A model generated the notes under the pieces. It saw nothing but the letters and a program-made list of their open reading frames with translations. It did not search any database and was not told the origin of the DNA. The position numbers were made by a program, and so were the translations under genes. DNA of 33,179 nt, from assembly GCA_022564995.1 (NCBI GenBank), contig JADFKK010000053.1, positions 1 to 33,179 of the forward strand, written 5' to 3'. Below, piece after piece: positions 6,956 to 16,345 of this stretch; within the stretch, counting starts at the first letter, position 1; the number at the start of each line of letters is the position of its first letter. Source of the stretch: Planctomycetota bacterium (GTDB lineage Bacteria > Planctomycetota > Planctomycetia > Pirellulales > JADFKK01).

Positions 6956-8365
6956 ATGGCCGCTGCCAAGGAAAAATCGCCCGCTGAAGACACCGCCGTG
7001 GCGGGGGTGCGGGTGTTGATTGTCGACAACGAGGTGGCGCATGCCCGCGCCGTGGCGGAAAGCTTGGAGCGGATCGGGTTCGAGTGCGAGGTTGCCGACT
7101 CCGGGCCCAAGGGAGCCGCCCGGCTCGAATCGCCGGCGCCGCTCGACATCGTGGTCACCGACTTGATGATGAGCGAGGTGGACGGGCTGGAAATCCTCCG
7201 CCGGGCCAAGGCGTCGCATCCCGACTGCGAAGTGATCCTGGTCACCGGACACGGCTCGGTTGATACGGCCGTGGCGGCGATGCAGGAAGGCGCGTTTCAT
7301 TATCTGCAGAAACCGCTCGACATGAGCCAGCTTCGCCTGGTGGTACAAAAAGCGGCCGACTCGCTGCGGCTGCGCCGCACCAACGTCGAACTCAACCAGC
7401 GGCTCGATGAGAAATACGGCTTCGAGAAGTTCATCGGACGCAGCAGCCTGATGCTGGAGATGATCAACCGCATTCGCCGCATTGCCCCCACCGACGTCAC
7501 CGTGTTGATCCAAGGCGAGACCGGCACCGGCAAGGAACTGGTCGCCCAGGCGATTCATCAAAACAGCCCGCGAAAGAAAAAGCCGTTCGTGGCGCTCAAC
7601 TGCGCCGCCCTCAGCGAGAACATTCTGGAGAGCGAACTGTTCGGCCACATCAAAGGCGCGTTCACCGACGCCTCGGCCGACCGGATCGGCAAGTTTGAAT
7701 ATGCCCACGGCGGAACCTTGCTGCTCGACGAAGTCGGCGACATGCCGATGGCCACCCAGATCAAGCTGCTGCGGGTGTTGGAAAACGGCGAGATCACGCG
7801 CGTCGGCTCGAACGACGTGGTCCAAGTCAACGTGCGGCTGCTGTCGTCCACCAATCGCGATCTGGAGGCGCTCGTCTCATCGGGCAGCTTTCGCAGCGAT
7901 CTGTATCATCGGCTCAAAGTGGTCACGGTCGACCTGCCGCGATTGGCCGATCGCCCGGACGACGTGCTGCCGCTGGTCGATCATTTTCGTCAAGAGTTCG
8001 TCGACCGACACAACAAGGCCAGCAAGGGAGTGACCGGCGCGGCCAGCCGCAAGCTCGTGTCTTACGACTGGCCGGGTAACGTCCGCCAACTGCGTAACGT
8101 GGTCGAGAGCATGGTCGTGGTCGACATCGACGGCGTGCTCGACGTCGATGATCTGCCGACCGAGCTGGCCGACGTGCCGGATGCGGCGCCCCAAGTCTCG
8201 GTCGGAGACTCGGCGCGCCTGCAAAGTCTCACCCTGGAAGAGATCGAAAGACTCGTCATCGTCGAACGTCTCGAACACAACGAAGCCAACCGCGAGCTAG
8301 CCGCCGAAAGCCTCGGCATCAGCGAGCGGACGCTTTACCGGAAGATCAAGGAATACGAGATTTAG
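6956..8365 (+). CDS. NtrC-family sigma-54-dependent response regulator
   Basis: The 469-residue protein has a receiver domain (about residues 18-130) with the phosphoacceptor in DIVVTDLMM and the conserved lysine in YLQKPLD. A AAA+ sigma-54 interaction domain (about 160-390) follows, with Walker A GETGTGKE, the sigma-54 loop read as GAFTDA instead of the usual GAFTGA, Walker B GTLLLDEVGDMP and the arginine-finger region FRSDLYHRL. The C-terminus (about 425-469) is a Fis-type helix-turn-helix, NRELAAESLGISERTLYRKIKEY. It should activate sigma-54 promoters after phosphorylation by the kinase just upstream. Target genes are not evident in this window. Confidence 0.94.
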   Translation: MAAAKEKSPAEDTAVAGVRVLIVDNEVAHARAVAESLERIGFECEVADSGPKGAARLESPAPLDIVVTDLMMSEVDGLEILRRAKASHPDCEVILVTGHGSVDTAVAAMQEGAFHYLQKPLDMSQLRLVVQKAADSLRLRRTNVELNQRLDEKYGFEKFIGRSSLMLEMINRIRRIAPTDVTVLIQGETGTGKELVAQAIHQNSPRKKKPFVALNCAALSENILESELFGHIKGAFTDASADRIGKFEYAHGGTLLLDEVGDMPMATQIKLLRVLENGEITRVGSNDVVQVNVRLLSSTNRDLEALVSSGSFRSDLYHRLKVVTVDLPRLADRPDDVLPLVDHFRQEFVDRHNKASKGVTGAASRKLVSYDWPGNVRQLRNVVESMVVVDIDGVLDVDDLPTELADVPDAAPQVSVGDSARLQSLTLEEIERLVIVERLEHNEANRELAAESLGISERTLYRKIKEYEI

Positions 8366-8605
8366 CATCCATAAAGCCGCGACCGCTGGTCGCGCCCGGG
8401 ATTGGGGATTTGTAAAGCCGCGACCATTGGTCGCGTCCGGAGTTAGGAGTTAGGAGTGAGGAGTGAGGTTGAAAGCGGTTACGGCCGAATTTGCCAATCC
8501 CCAATCCCCAATCCCCAATCCCCAGCCCCCAGCCCCTAACTCCTAACTCCTAGCCCCTGACTCCCGGCCCCTGAACTTCGCCCCACGTTACACAGAACGG
8601 ATTCC
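8366..8605. repeat. Low-complexity and palindromic spacer before mutL
   Basis: Two near-direct copies of a unit containing AAAGCCGCGACC and GGTCGCG occur near 8376-8398 and 8412-8440. They are followed by heptamer runs: AGTTAGG-type near 8442, CCCCAAT repeated four times near 8496-8523, and CTAACTC-type near 8536. The AGTTAGGAG and CTCCTAACT runs are complementary and could pair across about 100 nt. No gene is seen. Confidence 0.75.
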
Positions 8606-10453
8606 ATGTCACACATCCAACGACTCTCGACGTCCGTGGTGAACAAGATCGCGGCCGGCGAGGTGATTGAGCGGCCGGCCAGCGTGGTCAAGGAGCTGCT
8701 GGAGAACGCCATTGACGCGGGCGCTTCGCGCATCGACGTGACGGTCGAGGGCGGCGGGGTCGAATTGGTCCGCGTGGCCGACGACGGCGCCGGCATTTCG
8801 GCCGACCAGTTGCCGCTGGCGCTAGCGACCCACGCCACCAGCAAAATTCGCGAGGCGGACGATCTGTTTCGCGTCTCGACACTGGGATTTCGCGGCGAGG
8901 CCCTGGCTTCGATTGCCGAGATCAGCCGCCTGGTGATTCGCAGCCGCACGGCCGAGGCTGATGCCGGGGCCGAACTGCGCGTCAACGGCGGCAGCGCCAC
9001 GGACGTGGCCCCCTGCGGCTGTCCGCCGGGCACGATCGTCGAGGTCCGCAACCTGTTCTATAACACGCCGGTCCGCCAGAAGTTTCTCCGCACCACCCAA
9101 ACCGAGATGGGCCACAGCAGCGAGGCGGTTGCTCGGCTGGCGCTGGCGCAGCCGCAGATTCACTTCACCCTCAAACACAACGCCAGGGTGATTCACGACC
9201 TGCCGACCGGTGACGGGCTGCGCGATCGGGTGGCCCGGCTGTTCGGCGAGGATTTGGCCGAAAGTTTGATTTGGGTCGAAAGCAGCGACGGCCCGGTCCG
9301 CGTGTCGGGCTATGTGGCCAATCCCAGCCACAGTCGGGCCAACACGAAGATGCAATACCTATTCCTCAACGGCCGGCACATTCGCGACCGCTCGTTGCAG
9401 CACGCCCTGGGCGAAGCCTATCGCGGGCTGCTGCTCTCCGGGCGGTTTCCGATCGCTTTTTTGCAGTTGCAAATGCCGCCCGAGCAGGTCGACGTCAATG
9501 TCCATCCGACGAAGCTCGAAGTTCGTTTTCAAGAGGCCGGCAAGATTTACAGCCAACTGCTGGCGGCCATTCGCGGGAAGTTTCTCACGACCGACCTAAC
9601 CGCTCGAGTGGAGCCATCATCCAGCATCGACGCGGACGACCCGCGAGGGGCCGGACAGATGCAGAGCGATCTGGTGCAATGGGCCAGGGGGGCGCTGCCG
9701 AGTGACGATTCGGCACAACCTCAAGCGGAGCAGTCGCGGTTTGATTTTCCCACGTCGGCGTTCGAGCGACAGCCGCTGCAGCTTAATCGTCTCGATCGGG
9801 CCTGGCCGGATCGCGTGGCGGGGCAGCGAAACGTCGCCGCCGATGACGCCCCGTCGGAAACCGATTCGTCGCAGCGCCCGCCGGATCACCACGCCCTGCA
9901 GGTGCAAAACCGTTACCTGATCACCGAATGCGAGGACGGCATTTTGGTGATTGACCAACACGCCTTGCACGAGCGGGTGTTGTATGAACAGCTGCGCGAA
10001 AAGGTGCTCTCCGGCAAGCTCGACACCCAGAAGCTGCTGGTGCCCGAGCCGGTCGATCTGTCAGCGGCGGAAGCGGCGGCCGTGCTGGAGTCTCGCGAGT
10101 TGCTCGGCCAATTGGGCATCGAAGTCGAACCGTTCGGCGGCGATACGGTGCTGGTCTCCGGCTATCCGGCGATGCTGGCCAACATGAGCCCGGCCGATTT
10201 GCTTCGTCAGGTGGCCGATCAACTCACCGGCGGCGGCCGCTCGCCCGAAGCCCGCGACCTGCTCGACGACCTGCTGCACATGATCGCCTGCAAAGCTGCC
10301 ATCAAGGCCGGCGACCGTCTGAACCCGGCCGAAGTGACCGAGCTCCTATCGCAGCGTCATCTCGTCGACGATCCGCACCACTGCCCACACGGCCGGCCCA
10401 CCGCGCTGGTCTTCTCGCGATCGGAATTAGACCGGCGATTCCAGCGGAAATGA
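8606..10453 (+). CDS. mutL: DNA mismatch repair endonuclease MutL
   Basis: The 615-residue protein is full length for MutL, which couples MutS mismatch recognition to strand processing. The GHKL ATPase region has GEVIERPASVVKELLENAIDAGA (N-box), VADDGAGI, ATSKI and LGFRGEAL. The linker from about residue 335 to 425 is poorly conserved. The C-terminal domain starts at QNRYLITE and carries DQHALHERVLYE, which fits the endonuclease motif DQHA(X)2E(X)4E. Also present are ACKAAIKAG, in place of the usual ACR motif, and CPHGRPT. It is therefore likely a nicking-competent MutL, as in bacteria that lack MutH. It stands alone, with a repeat-filled spacer upstream. Confidence 0.96.
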   Translation: MSHIQRLSTSVVNKIAAGEVIERPASVVKELLENAIDAGASRIDVTVEGGGVELVRVADDGAGISADQLPLALATHATSKIREADDLFRVSTLGFRGEALASIAEISRLVIRSRTAEADAGAELRVNGGSATDVAPCGCPPGTIVEVRNLFYNTPVRQKFLRTTQTEMGHSSEAVARLALAQPQIHFTLKHNARVIHDLPTGDGLRDRVARLFGEDLAESLIWVESSDGPVRVSGYVANPSHSRANTKMQYLFLNGRHIRDRSLQHALGEAYRGLLLSGRFPIAFLQLQMPPEQVDVNVHPTKLEVRFQEAGKIYSQLLAAIRGKFLTTDLTARVEPSSSIDADDPRGAGQMQSDLVQWARGALPSDDSAQPQAEQSRFDFPTSAFERQPLQLNRLDRAWPDRVAGQRNVAADDAPSETDSSQRPPDHHALQVQNRYLITECEDGILVIDQHALHERVLYEQLREKVLSGKLDTQKLLVPEPVDLSAAEAAAVLESRELLGQLGIEVEPFGGDTVLVSGYPAMLANMSPADLLRQVADQLTGGGRSPEARDLLDDLLHMIACKAAIKAGDRLNPAEVTELLSQRHLVDDPHHCPHGRPTALVFSRSELDRRFQRK

Positions 10454-10601
10454 CCGATCGAGTTTTGCAAGCGCCCGGCGGCCCGTTGCACCCGCTTTGT
10501 TGCACTTTCTGACCAATGCCTGTATCTTCGGATGGCGCCTGCATGTCGATTCGTCAACAAGGCCGAGCCGAATTCCTCGCTTGACAGCCGGAGCCCTGAC
10601 C

Positions 10602-11972
10602 GTGCCCTCAAAAAAATTTCTCGCCGGCGCTGCCACCAGCAACATCACGCCGCCGCTTGGCGTTTCGCTTAACGGCGGGATGCGCGATCGCGCCGCCAGC
10701 CACATTCACGATGAGTTGCACGCCCGCTGCCTGGTGCTCGACGACGGCGACGTGCGGATCGCGCTGGTGATCTGCGATAGCTGCATGTTGCCCGGCGGAG
10801 TGATTGCCCAGGCCAAGCATCTGGCCCACGGGCACACCAGCTTGCCGATGGATCGGATGCTGATTGCCGCCACCCACACGCACAGCGCGCCGACGGCGAC
10901 CGGCGTGTTTCAGAGCGAGCCGGAGCTGGAATATCTTGAGTTTCTCATACCGCGCATTTCTGACGGCATCCGTCGGGCGATCAACAATTTGGCGCCCGCG
11001 AAAGTCGGCTGGGGCGTTGGCAAGGTTCCGCAACACGTACATAACCGCCGCTGGCGGATGAAGCCCGGCACGATTCCAACCGATCCGTTCGGCGGCAAGA
11101 CCGATCGAGTCAAGATGAACCCGCCGCGGGCTCATGCCAATCTTATTGAGCCGGCGGGGCCAATCGACCCGGACGTTTCCGTGCTGGCGGTGCAACATGC
11201 CGACGGTCGTCCGCTGGCGATGCTGGCCAACTACTCGCTACATTATGTCGGCGGCACCGGGCCGGGTCATGTCTCGGCCGATTATTTTGGTATGTTCTCC
11301 GCGAGTGTGGGGCGGATGCTCAAGGCCGGCGGCGGCAGCGACCCGCCGTTTGTCGGCATGATGTCGAACGGCACGAGCGGCAACATCAACAACATCAACT
11401 TCCGCGCGGCCGGCGTGCGTCGACAGCGTTACGAACAGATGCGGCGCGTTGCCCACGACGTGGCCAGCGAAGCGGCCCGCGTGCATGGCCAGATAAAATT
11501 CCGCGATTGGGTCTCGCTCGACATGCGCGAGTCGCGCGTGAAGCTCGGCCGGCGATTGCCCACCAAGGCCGACGTGGCCAAGGCGAAGTTTATTCTCTCC
11601 CAGGGCGAAGGAGTCGTGCTGCGGAGCATCGAGGAGATTTACGCCAACGAAACGATGCGGATGCGCACCTGGTCTCCGGTCAAAGAGACCCTCGTGCAAG
11701 CTATCCGCATTGGCGAATTGGGCATCGCCGCCTCGCCCTGCGAAACCTTCGTCGAGACCGGCCTGGCCATCAAGGCCGCCAGCCCTCTGCGGCCCACCTT
11801 CACCATCGAACTGGCCAACGACTACGCCGGCTATCTGCCCACCCCCGAACACCACCAACTCGGCGGCTATGAAACCTGGCGAGCGAGGTCGAGCTATTTG
11901 GATGCCCAGGCCGAGCCGAAGATTCGCAAGGAAGCCTTGAAGCTTCTGGAGCAAGTGGCAAAAAGTGGGTAG
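10602..11972 (+). CDS. Neutral/alkaline ceramidase-like hydrolase
   Basis: The protein matches the N-terminal domain of neutral/alkaline non-lysosomal ceramidases. It begins AGAATSNITPPLGVSLNGG and has the metal-site motifs ATHTHSAPT near residue 90 and NYSLHYVGG near 210, then NGTSGNINNINF near 250 at the place of the nucleophile-bearing loop. About 456 residues from GTG 10602 cover the catalytic part only. I chose this GTG because family similarity begins just after it; a TTG at 10497 would add 35 residues that look non-conserved. No signal peptide is evident from either start, which is unusual for the family. Planctomycete members are numerous and their true substrates are mostly unknown. 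Confidence 0.8.
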   Translation: MPSKKFLAGAATSNITPPLGVSLNGGMRDRAASHIHDELHARCLVLDDGDVRIALVICDSCMLPGGVIAQAKHLAHGHTSLPMDRMLIAATHTHSAPTATGVFQSEPELEYLEFLIPRISDGIRRAINNLAPAKVGWGVGKVPQHVHNRRWRMKPGTIPTDPFGGKTDRVKMNPPRAHANLIEPAGPIDPDVSVLAVQHADGRPLAMLANYSLHYVGGTGPGHVSADYFGMFSASVGRMLKAGGGSDPPFVGMMSNGTSGNINNINFRAAGVRRQRYEQMRRVAHDVASEAARVHGQIKFRDWVSLDMRESRVKLGRRLPTKADVAKAKFILSQGEGVVLRSIEEIYANETMRMRTWSPVKETLVQAIRIGELGIAASPCETFVETGLAIKAASPLRPTFTIELANDYAGYLPTPEHHQLGGYETWRARSSYLDAQAEPKIRKEALKLLEQVAKSG

Positions 11973-12031
11973 GGAAAGGGTGGCTGATTGCCAGAAGAGG
12001 CGCTCGGTGCGTTTGCCACGCTTGCGAGTGA

Positions 12032-13512
12032 CTCGGGAGAGCCAGTCGCGTCGATACCCGCTTTACGATTGCCTGGGACGGAGACGGCGGCGGCGACAAT
12101 CGCTGGCAAAACCCGATCAATTGGTCGGGTGTTCGGCTTCGACACGTCGGCCCGCCCGCTCTACTTGCTCACCGCGCCGGATGCCCTCACGCCCGATGCA
12201 GCGACGGAGTTGACCGCGGGCCTGGACATCGTTGTCTGGCTCAACTGAGCGGCGTTTCGGCCACGTTGGCTGGCGACTCGCTGCTCACCTTCGGCGCCGA
12301 TCAAGCCCGACTCTTCCCGCGAGACGAAGGCAGCGATGAATTCGAGGCCTCGGTCGTAGGGTTGAGCGGTACGATCGACCTGAACACGGGAGACGTGTCG
12401 GTCGGTGCGCTGCGCGTGGGCCTCGACTTCGGCGACGTGATGAGCCTGTCGGCGAACTTCGTCACGTTTGATTTCAACCTCGACCCCGATGCCCCCGCTC
12501 AGCCCGACCCGATCGCCACGATGCGCGACGTGACGGTGGTTTTCCCGGCCTATCCGAATTTCCCGATCGGCACGATCGACTCAGTTGAAATCGGCCGTAG
12601 CGAGATTCGCGTTGAGGGCTTGCACATCGGCGCTGCGGACGGCCCGGGCGGATCGCCGGACATTGCGGACCTCGCGGAAGAAGTTGGCGAGCTGCTGCAA
12701 GCAGCCGCCGCGCCCGGCGATCTGTTTGTCGACATCGTACCGGAGGCAGCGAAGCCGTTGCTGCAGCCCGCGGACAAGTACGACATTGACGTTCTCACCC
12801 AGGTGGGTGATTCTAACACGACCGATCTCGACGATAGCCCATCCATTAACAACGTGGGCCGTGTTTCGTTTACCGCAAAGCGAACGCAGGGCGGGGCTGT
12901 GTTCCTTACGAATCTCGATCGCGAGCCGAAACAGATCGCCTCGAGCAGTGGCGGCGATGCATCTCGTCAATTCGGACCGGCCGCCATCAACGACGCGGCG
13001 GTGTTCACTCGAATTCTGGGAATTTCAGACGACGGCTTGCTCGACGCCGGAGAGAACCTGATCGGCGGAGACGACCTGGGAGGTCTCGGCGCCTTTGTGG
13101 CCGACAGCCGGATCGGCGTGGCCCGCATCGGAGACGGAGATGTGTATCGCCTTGCGTTTCTTGCCGACGACGATTTGGGCCGTCGCGGCCTCTACACGAT
13201 GCAGATCGATCTGGGCCCGGGGCGCAACGGACCGTTCAAGTCGTCCGCGCCCAGTCGAATCCTGGCGGTCGGTGACACGGCGTGGTGGTCAGCCGCGCTT
13301 ACATCCAAAGCACGTCCTACGGCGAAGAGTTTGATGGAGATAGGGGCAAGCAAAACTTGCCGAAGGTCGGTAACTATTTCACCGTCGGCGCCCCGATGCG
13401 TGGCGCCTCGAAGGCCTGGAACCCGCTGAACAACAATTTCAAGCCTCCTCGCCAGAATCTGTGGGTTGATTTCGTGGACAAGCTGCGTAAGCTTCCAAGT
13501 ACTCATGGGTGA
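12032..13512 (+). pseudogene. Broken surface-protein/lipase gene remnant
   Basis: Several frames carry pieces of what looks like one large extracellular protein. Near 12059-12130 the piece contains WDGDGGGDN and RWQNPINWSG, a motif typical of planctomycete surface proteins. A different frame, about 12131-12245, encodes YLLTAPDALTPDAATELT and ends at a stop. The first frame then resumes with LSGVSATLAGDSLLTFGADQ and stays coding-like to about 13280 (LRVGLDFGDVMSLSANF, PSINNVGRVSFTA). After 13282 the coding signal jumps to a third frame that reads SRAYIQSTSYG, VGAPMRGASKAWNPLNNNF and then stops at 13512. The last piece resembles the region after the catalytic GHSxGG motif of a lipase, but that motif itself is missing. 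I infer frameshifts plus an internal deletion near 13283. Confidence 0.65.
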
Positions 13513-13809
13513 CGGATTTTCGAAGGGCTGCGTTTTCTCGGCATCACAAAACCAAGTACGGGTTCCGCTTTTCTATTCGGCACTTTCCGATACGCTGGTC
13601 GGTAGGAAGGATGCAAATGGCTTTAGCAGAGGCTACTCATGCCCCGCGGCTGATGAATAATCCGGGCTAGTTCACTGCGTCGCGCTGGCCTCGGCTTGTC
13701 GCAGAAACTCAGGCGAACTACAGTAGTCGTTGTTCGGATTTCGGATTGGTTGCGGATTTCGTGCTGAGGATTTCATTACCGGTGGGCAGTTTCCAGCCTA
13801 CATCAAGCC
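13513..13809. other. Spacer with no recognisable gene
   Basis: Follows the broken surface-protein gene. Short open frames here have no recognisable domain or good start site. Part of it may be further decayed sequence. Confidence 0.4.
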
Positions 13810-15141
13810 ATGCCTTCCCTTCGCGATATCCCCGAAGTGCTCGCCCTCGACGCTCAGACGTCGCTCGTGCGGATTCCGCCGGAATTAGACGTGCCGCTGA
13901 CCCCGCGGGTGCGTCAGATTATCGACACGGCTGAGTTTCGCCGGCTGGCGGGCATTAGCCAACTCGGCCTCGTCTCGCTCGTCTATCCGGCCGCCCATCA
14001 CACCCGCTTTGAACATTCCCTCGGCGTTTATCGCCTGGCACTGCTGTACCTGCGGCGGCTCTCGCACGACGAGCGATTCGCCGAATTGGTCGGCCCCGCA
14101 GACGCCGAGGTGTTTCTGGCCGCCGCCCTGCTGCACGATTTGGGTCACTGGCCGTTTTGTCATCCGATCGAAGACATTGAATTGCCGGGCGTGCCGACGC
14201 ACGAGTTGTTCGCGAACAGTTTTCTGCTCGAAGGCGAAGTGGCCGACGCCCTGCGCGACGATTGGGGCATCAACCCGCGAGACGTCGTCGCGCTGCTCAG
14301 CGAAAAGCCGCAGGATCCGACCCGCCGGGTATTGGCCAGCATGCTCTCCGGGCCGATCGACATCGACAAGATGGATTACCTGATGCGCGACAGCCTGCAC
14401 GCCGGCGTGCCCTACGGCCGGAACTTCGACCAGCAGCGGCTGCTGGGCAGCTTGTGTCTTAACGAAGCCGGCGACGCCTTGGCGATCACCGACAAGGGCA
14501 AGACGGCGGCCGAGATGATGGTCTTCGCCCGTTACGTCATGTTCAGCGAAGTCTACTGGCACCATGCCGTGCGGTCGGCCACGGCGATGTTTCAACGGGC
14601 CTTTTTCGAGCTGCACGGGCAGTTGGATTTCGACGTTCTGTTCCGCCAGGGCGAGCGGCCGATGATCGATCAGCTTCGCCAACAAGCCGGCGACGGCCCG
14701 GCCGGCGAACTGCTCGACGGGCTGTTCGGCTCCGCGCGGCGGATCTACAAGCGGCTGGTCCAATACAGTATTTTTGAACAGCCGGAGCTGTACGAATTGC
14801 TGGCCGGCCGGCCGTATCCCTGGCTCGTCGCCGTGGCCGGGCAATTCGCCACCCTGGCCAGCACGGCCCTGCGGCGCGTCGTCGCCCCGCACGAAATCCT
14901 CTTCGATGCCCCGCCCGTCGGCCGCGAAGTCGAGTTCAACATAGAAGTCTACTTCCCCAAACAAAACCGCTTTCGCGCCTTCGAAGACGTCTCCCCGGTC
15001 GTTCAGACCCTCGCCAAGCGCCAATTCGACGACTACGTCAAGCGCGTCCGCCTCTTCGCCCATCCGCGAGTCGCCGACGATCTGCGCCGGCTGAAGAATC
15101 TACCGAAGCTGGTCGAGCAGGCCGTCGAGCAAACGGGCTGA
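13810..15141 (+). CDS. HD-domain phosphohydrolase (dNTPase/SAMHD1-like)
   Basis: The 443-residue product is an HD-superfamily metal-dependent phosphohydrolase related to dNTP triphosphohydrolases. The N-terminal VRQIIDTAEFRRLAGISQLG is typical of this group. The metal ligands are visible as HTRFEHSLG near residues 57-65, LLHDLGHWPF near 103-112 and the distal aspartate in IDIDKMDYLMRD near 182-193. The C-terminal half is helical and matches the extended HD proteins of this family in length. It is probably cytoplasmic. The in vivo substrate could be dNTPs or another nucleotide. It stands alone between a pseudogene and an accessory stretch. Confidence 0.88.
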   Translation: MPSLRDIPEVLALDAQTSLVRIPPELDVPLTPRVRQIIDTAEFRRLAGISQLGLVSLVYPAAHHTRFEHSLGVYRLALLYLRRLSHDERFAELVGPADAEVFLAAALLHDLGHWPFCHPIEDIELPGVPTHELFANSFLLEGEVADALRDDWGINPRDVVALLSEKPQDPTRRVLASMLSGPIDIDKMDYLMRDSLHAGVPYGRNFDQQRLLGSLCLNEAGDALAITDKGKTAAEMMVFARYVMFSEVYWHHAVRSATAMFQRAFFELHGQLDFDVLFRQGERPMIDQLRQQAGDGPAGELLDGLFGSARRIYKRLVQYSIFEQPELYELLAGRPYPWLVAVAGQFATLASTALRRVVAPHEILFDAPPVGREVEFNIEVYFPKQNRFRAFEDVSPVVQTLAKRQFDDYVKRVRLFAHPRVADDLRRLKNLPKLVEQAVEQTG

Positions 15142-15325
15142 CCGCCCGTTGAAAACATTTGCAGGAGGCGACTCCTGTCGCCGATTTCAGCGATCACACA
15201 GTCGCCCACGGGAAAGTTCGCGTTTTGGCACTCCGGTGAGCCGCGATCCAAGACACTATAATACCCAGACACGACCGCCCGCGGGGCAAACGAACCCAGA
15301 AAGTCGCCCCAAGAAAAACAGACAG

Positions 15326-15348
15326 CACTGCTGGACAAGCCAGCAGTG
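15326..15348. repeat. Palindromic spacer repeat, copy 1
   Basis: CACTGCTGG, loop ACAAG, CCAGCAGTG: a perfect 9-bp stem. A second copy is at 16894-16916. The surrounding spacer (15142-15429) also holds the GGCGAC/GTCGCC hairpin near 15167-15182 and no gene; a lone TATAAT at 15257-15262 lacks a matching -35 box. Confidence 0.8.
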
Positions 15349-15429
15349 GCAGCCGGCGAAGCCGGGTGGTCAAGTTGCCGGCGGTTCGCTGTGTTGACTC
15401 TGATCGTAGGTTCTGCGAAACTGGGGAGC

Positions 15430-15867
15430 ATGGAAGACCAGCCACCACCAGATAGTGCGGTGACCCCGTATCCTCTGGCTCTTATCATTTGCGACCAAAT
15501 CTACCGAGAACCGACCACAGGCAAACCGTCCCTTCTCGGCTGCTTTTCTGTTATCAATGCGACCAAGTTTCCCGCTACCCAGCCGCTGATTACCGTTTAT
15601 GCGGCGATTACTGATGGCAGGGGCCGCGTTCAGGTGAAGTTGCGGCTCGTGGATGTCGACGAAGAACGCGAGCCGGTTTTTGAGGTCACGTCGGAGGTAG
15701 AGTTTACTGATCCACGAAGCGTCCAAGAGATGATCTGTGCGCTTGCTGGAATGACTTTCCCTGAGCCGGGAGAGTACAGGCTTCAACTTCTGGCGAACGA
15801 CGAGCCCATACTGGAGCGACGGATCGTGCTTAACGAAATTGGTGATGAGGGCGAATCTGATGATTGA
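15430..15867 (+). CDS. DUF6941-like small protein
   Basis: From ATG 15430, which follows GGGGAG with short spacing, the product has 145 residues. It opens with YPLALIICDQIYREPTTGKPSLLGCFS, the signature I associate with DUF6941: a C-D pair, then a TGK and LLG motif. The rest is predicted beta-rich (QVKLRLVDVDEE, YRLQLLANDEPILERRIVL), suggesting a C2-like or immunoglobulin-like sandwich; this is inference. Function is unknown. It starts a three-gene operon and overlaps the next gene by 8 bp, so translation is probably coupled. There is no signal peptide. Confidence 0.75.
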   Translation: MEDQPPPDSAVTPYPLALIICDQIYREPTTGKPSLLGCFSVINATKFPATQPLITVYAAITDGRGRVQVKLRLVDVDEEREPVFEVTSEVEFTDPRSVQEMICALAGMTFPEPGEYRLQLLANDEPILERRIVLNEIGDEGESDD

Positions 15868-16342
15868 AACCAGACCCGGGAATATCATCAGCATCAAGAA
15901 GGGGTCGGAGCCCAAGGGTGTACATCTGACCGCGGGCACACAGCCGGACGATTCTGCTTCCGTCAAGTCGCTTCTGAGCGACAAGCCGCTCGCCTGGCCA
16001 AATCGGACGCGGCCGCTCGCGGACAAGACCGCAAGCGAATTACCAGAGAGCGCTCGTGAAAGATTTTCGCGGCTCGCTCAGGAATGGCGAGAACAGTCCG
16101 GCTTTATGTCGTCGTCCACAGACATGACGCTCGTTCCGGCGTATCAGCACATCATCGGAATGGGTTCCGTCGCTGTGCCGCTGATGCTTCGCCAGTTGCG
16201 CGACGATCCCAATCCCGCTCACTGGTTCTCGGCTCTGGAGGCCATCACCGAGGCAAATCCCGTCCCAGATGAATGCCGAGGCAACATCAAGGCCATGGCC
16301 GAGGCGTGGGTCCAGTGGGGCAAGCGCGAAGGTTGTATTTAG
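15860..16342 (+). CDS. Unknown protein, middle gene of a three-gene operon
   Basis: The 160-residue product starts at ATG 15860, with GAGGG at 15847-15851 as ribosome site. The first 60 residues look disordered and are rich in Ser, Lys and Pro. The conserved-looking part is the C-terminal 90 residues: RFSRLAQEWREQS, then YQHIIGMGSVAVPLMLRQLRDDPNPAHWFSALEAIT and MAEAWVQWGK. This reads as a small helical, HEAT-like unit. From memory, similar proteins occur next to DUF7689 genes, as here, where that gene starts 3 bp after this stop. The pairing suggests that the two products interact, but nothing in the sequence shows how. Confidence 0.7.
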   Translation: MIETRPGNIISIKKGSEPKGVHLTAGTQPDDSASVKSLLSDKPLAWPNRTRPLADKTASELPESARERFSRLAQEWREQSGFMSSSTDMTLVPAYQHIIGMGSVAVPLMLRQLRDDPNPAHWFSALEAITEANPVPDECRGNIKAMAEAWVQWGKREGCI

Positions 16343-16345
16343 CAA

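Noticed and set aside
8496..8523. CCCCAAT heptamers as a CRISPR or origin repeat
   Set aside because: The units abut without spacers and no DnaA-box cluster or cas gene is present; it is plain low-complexity DNA.
15257..15262. TATAAT as a promoter for the DUF6941 operon
   Set aside because: The nearest TTGGCA is 26 bp upstream, too far, and nothing suitable lies at 16-18 bp.
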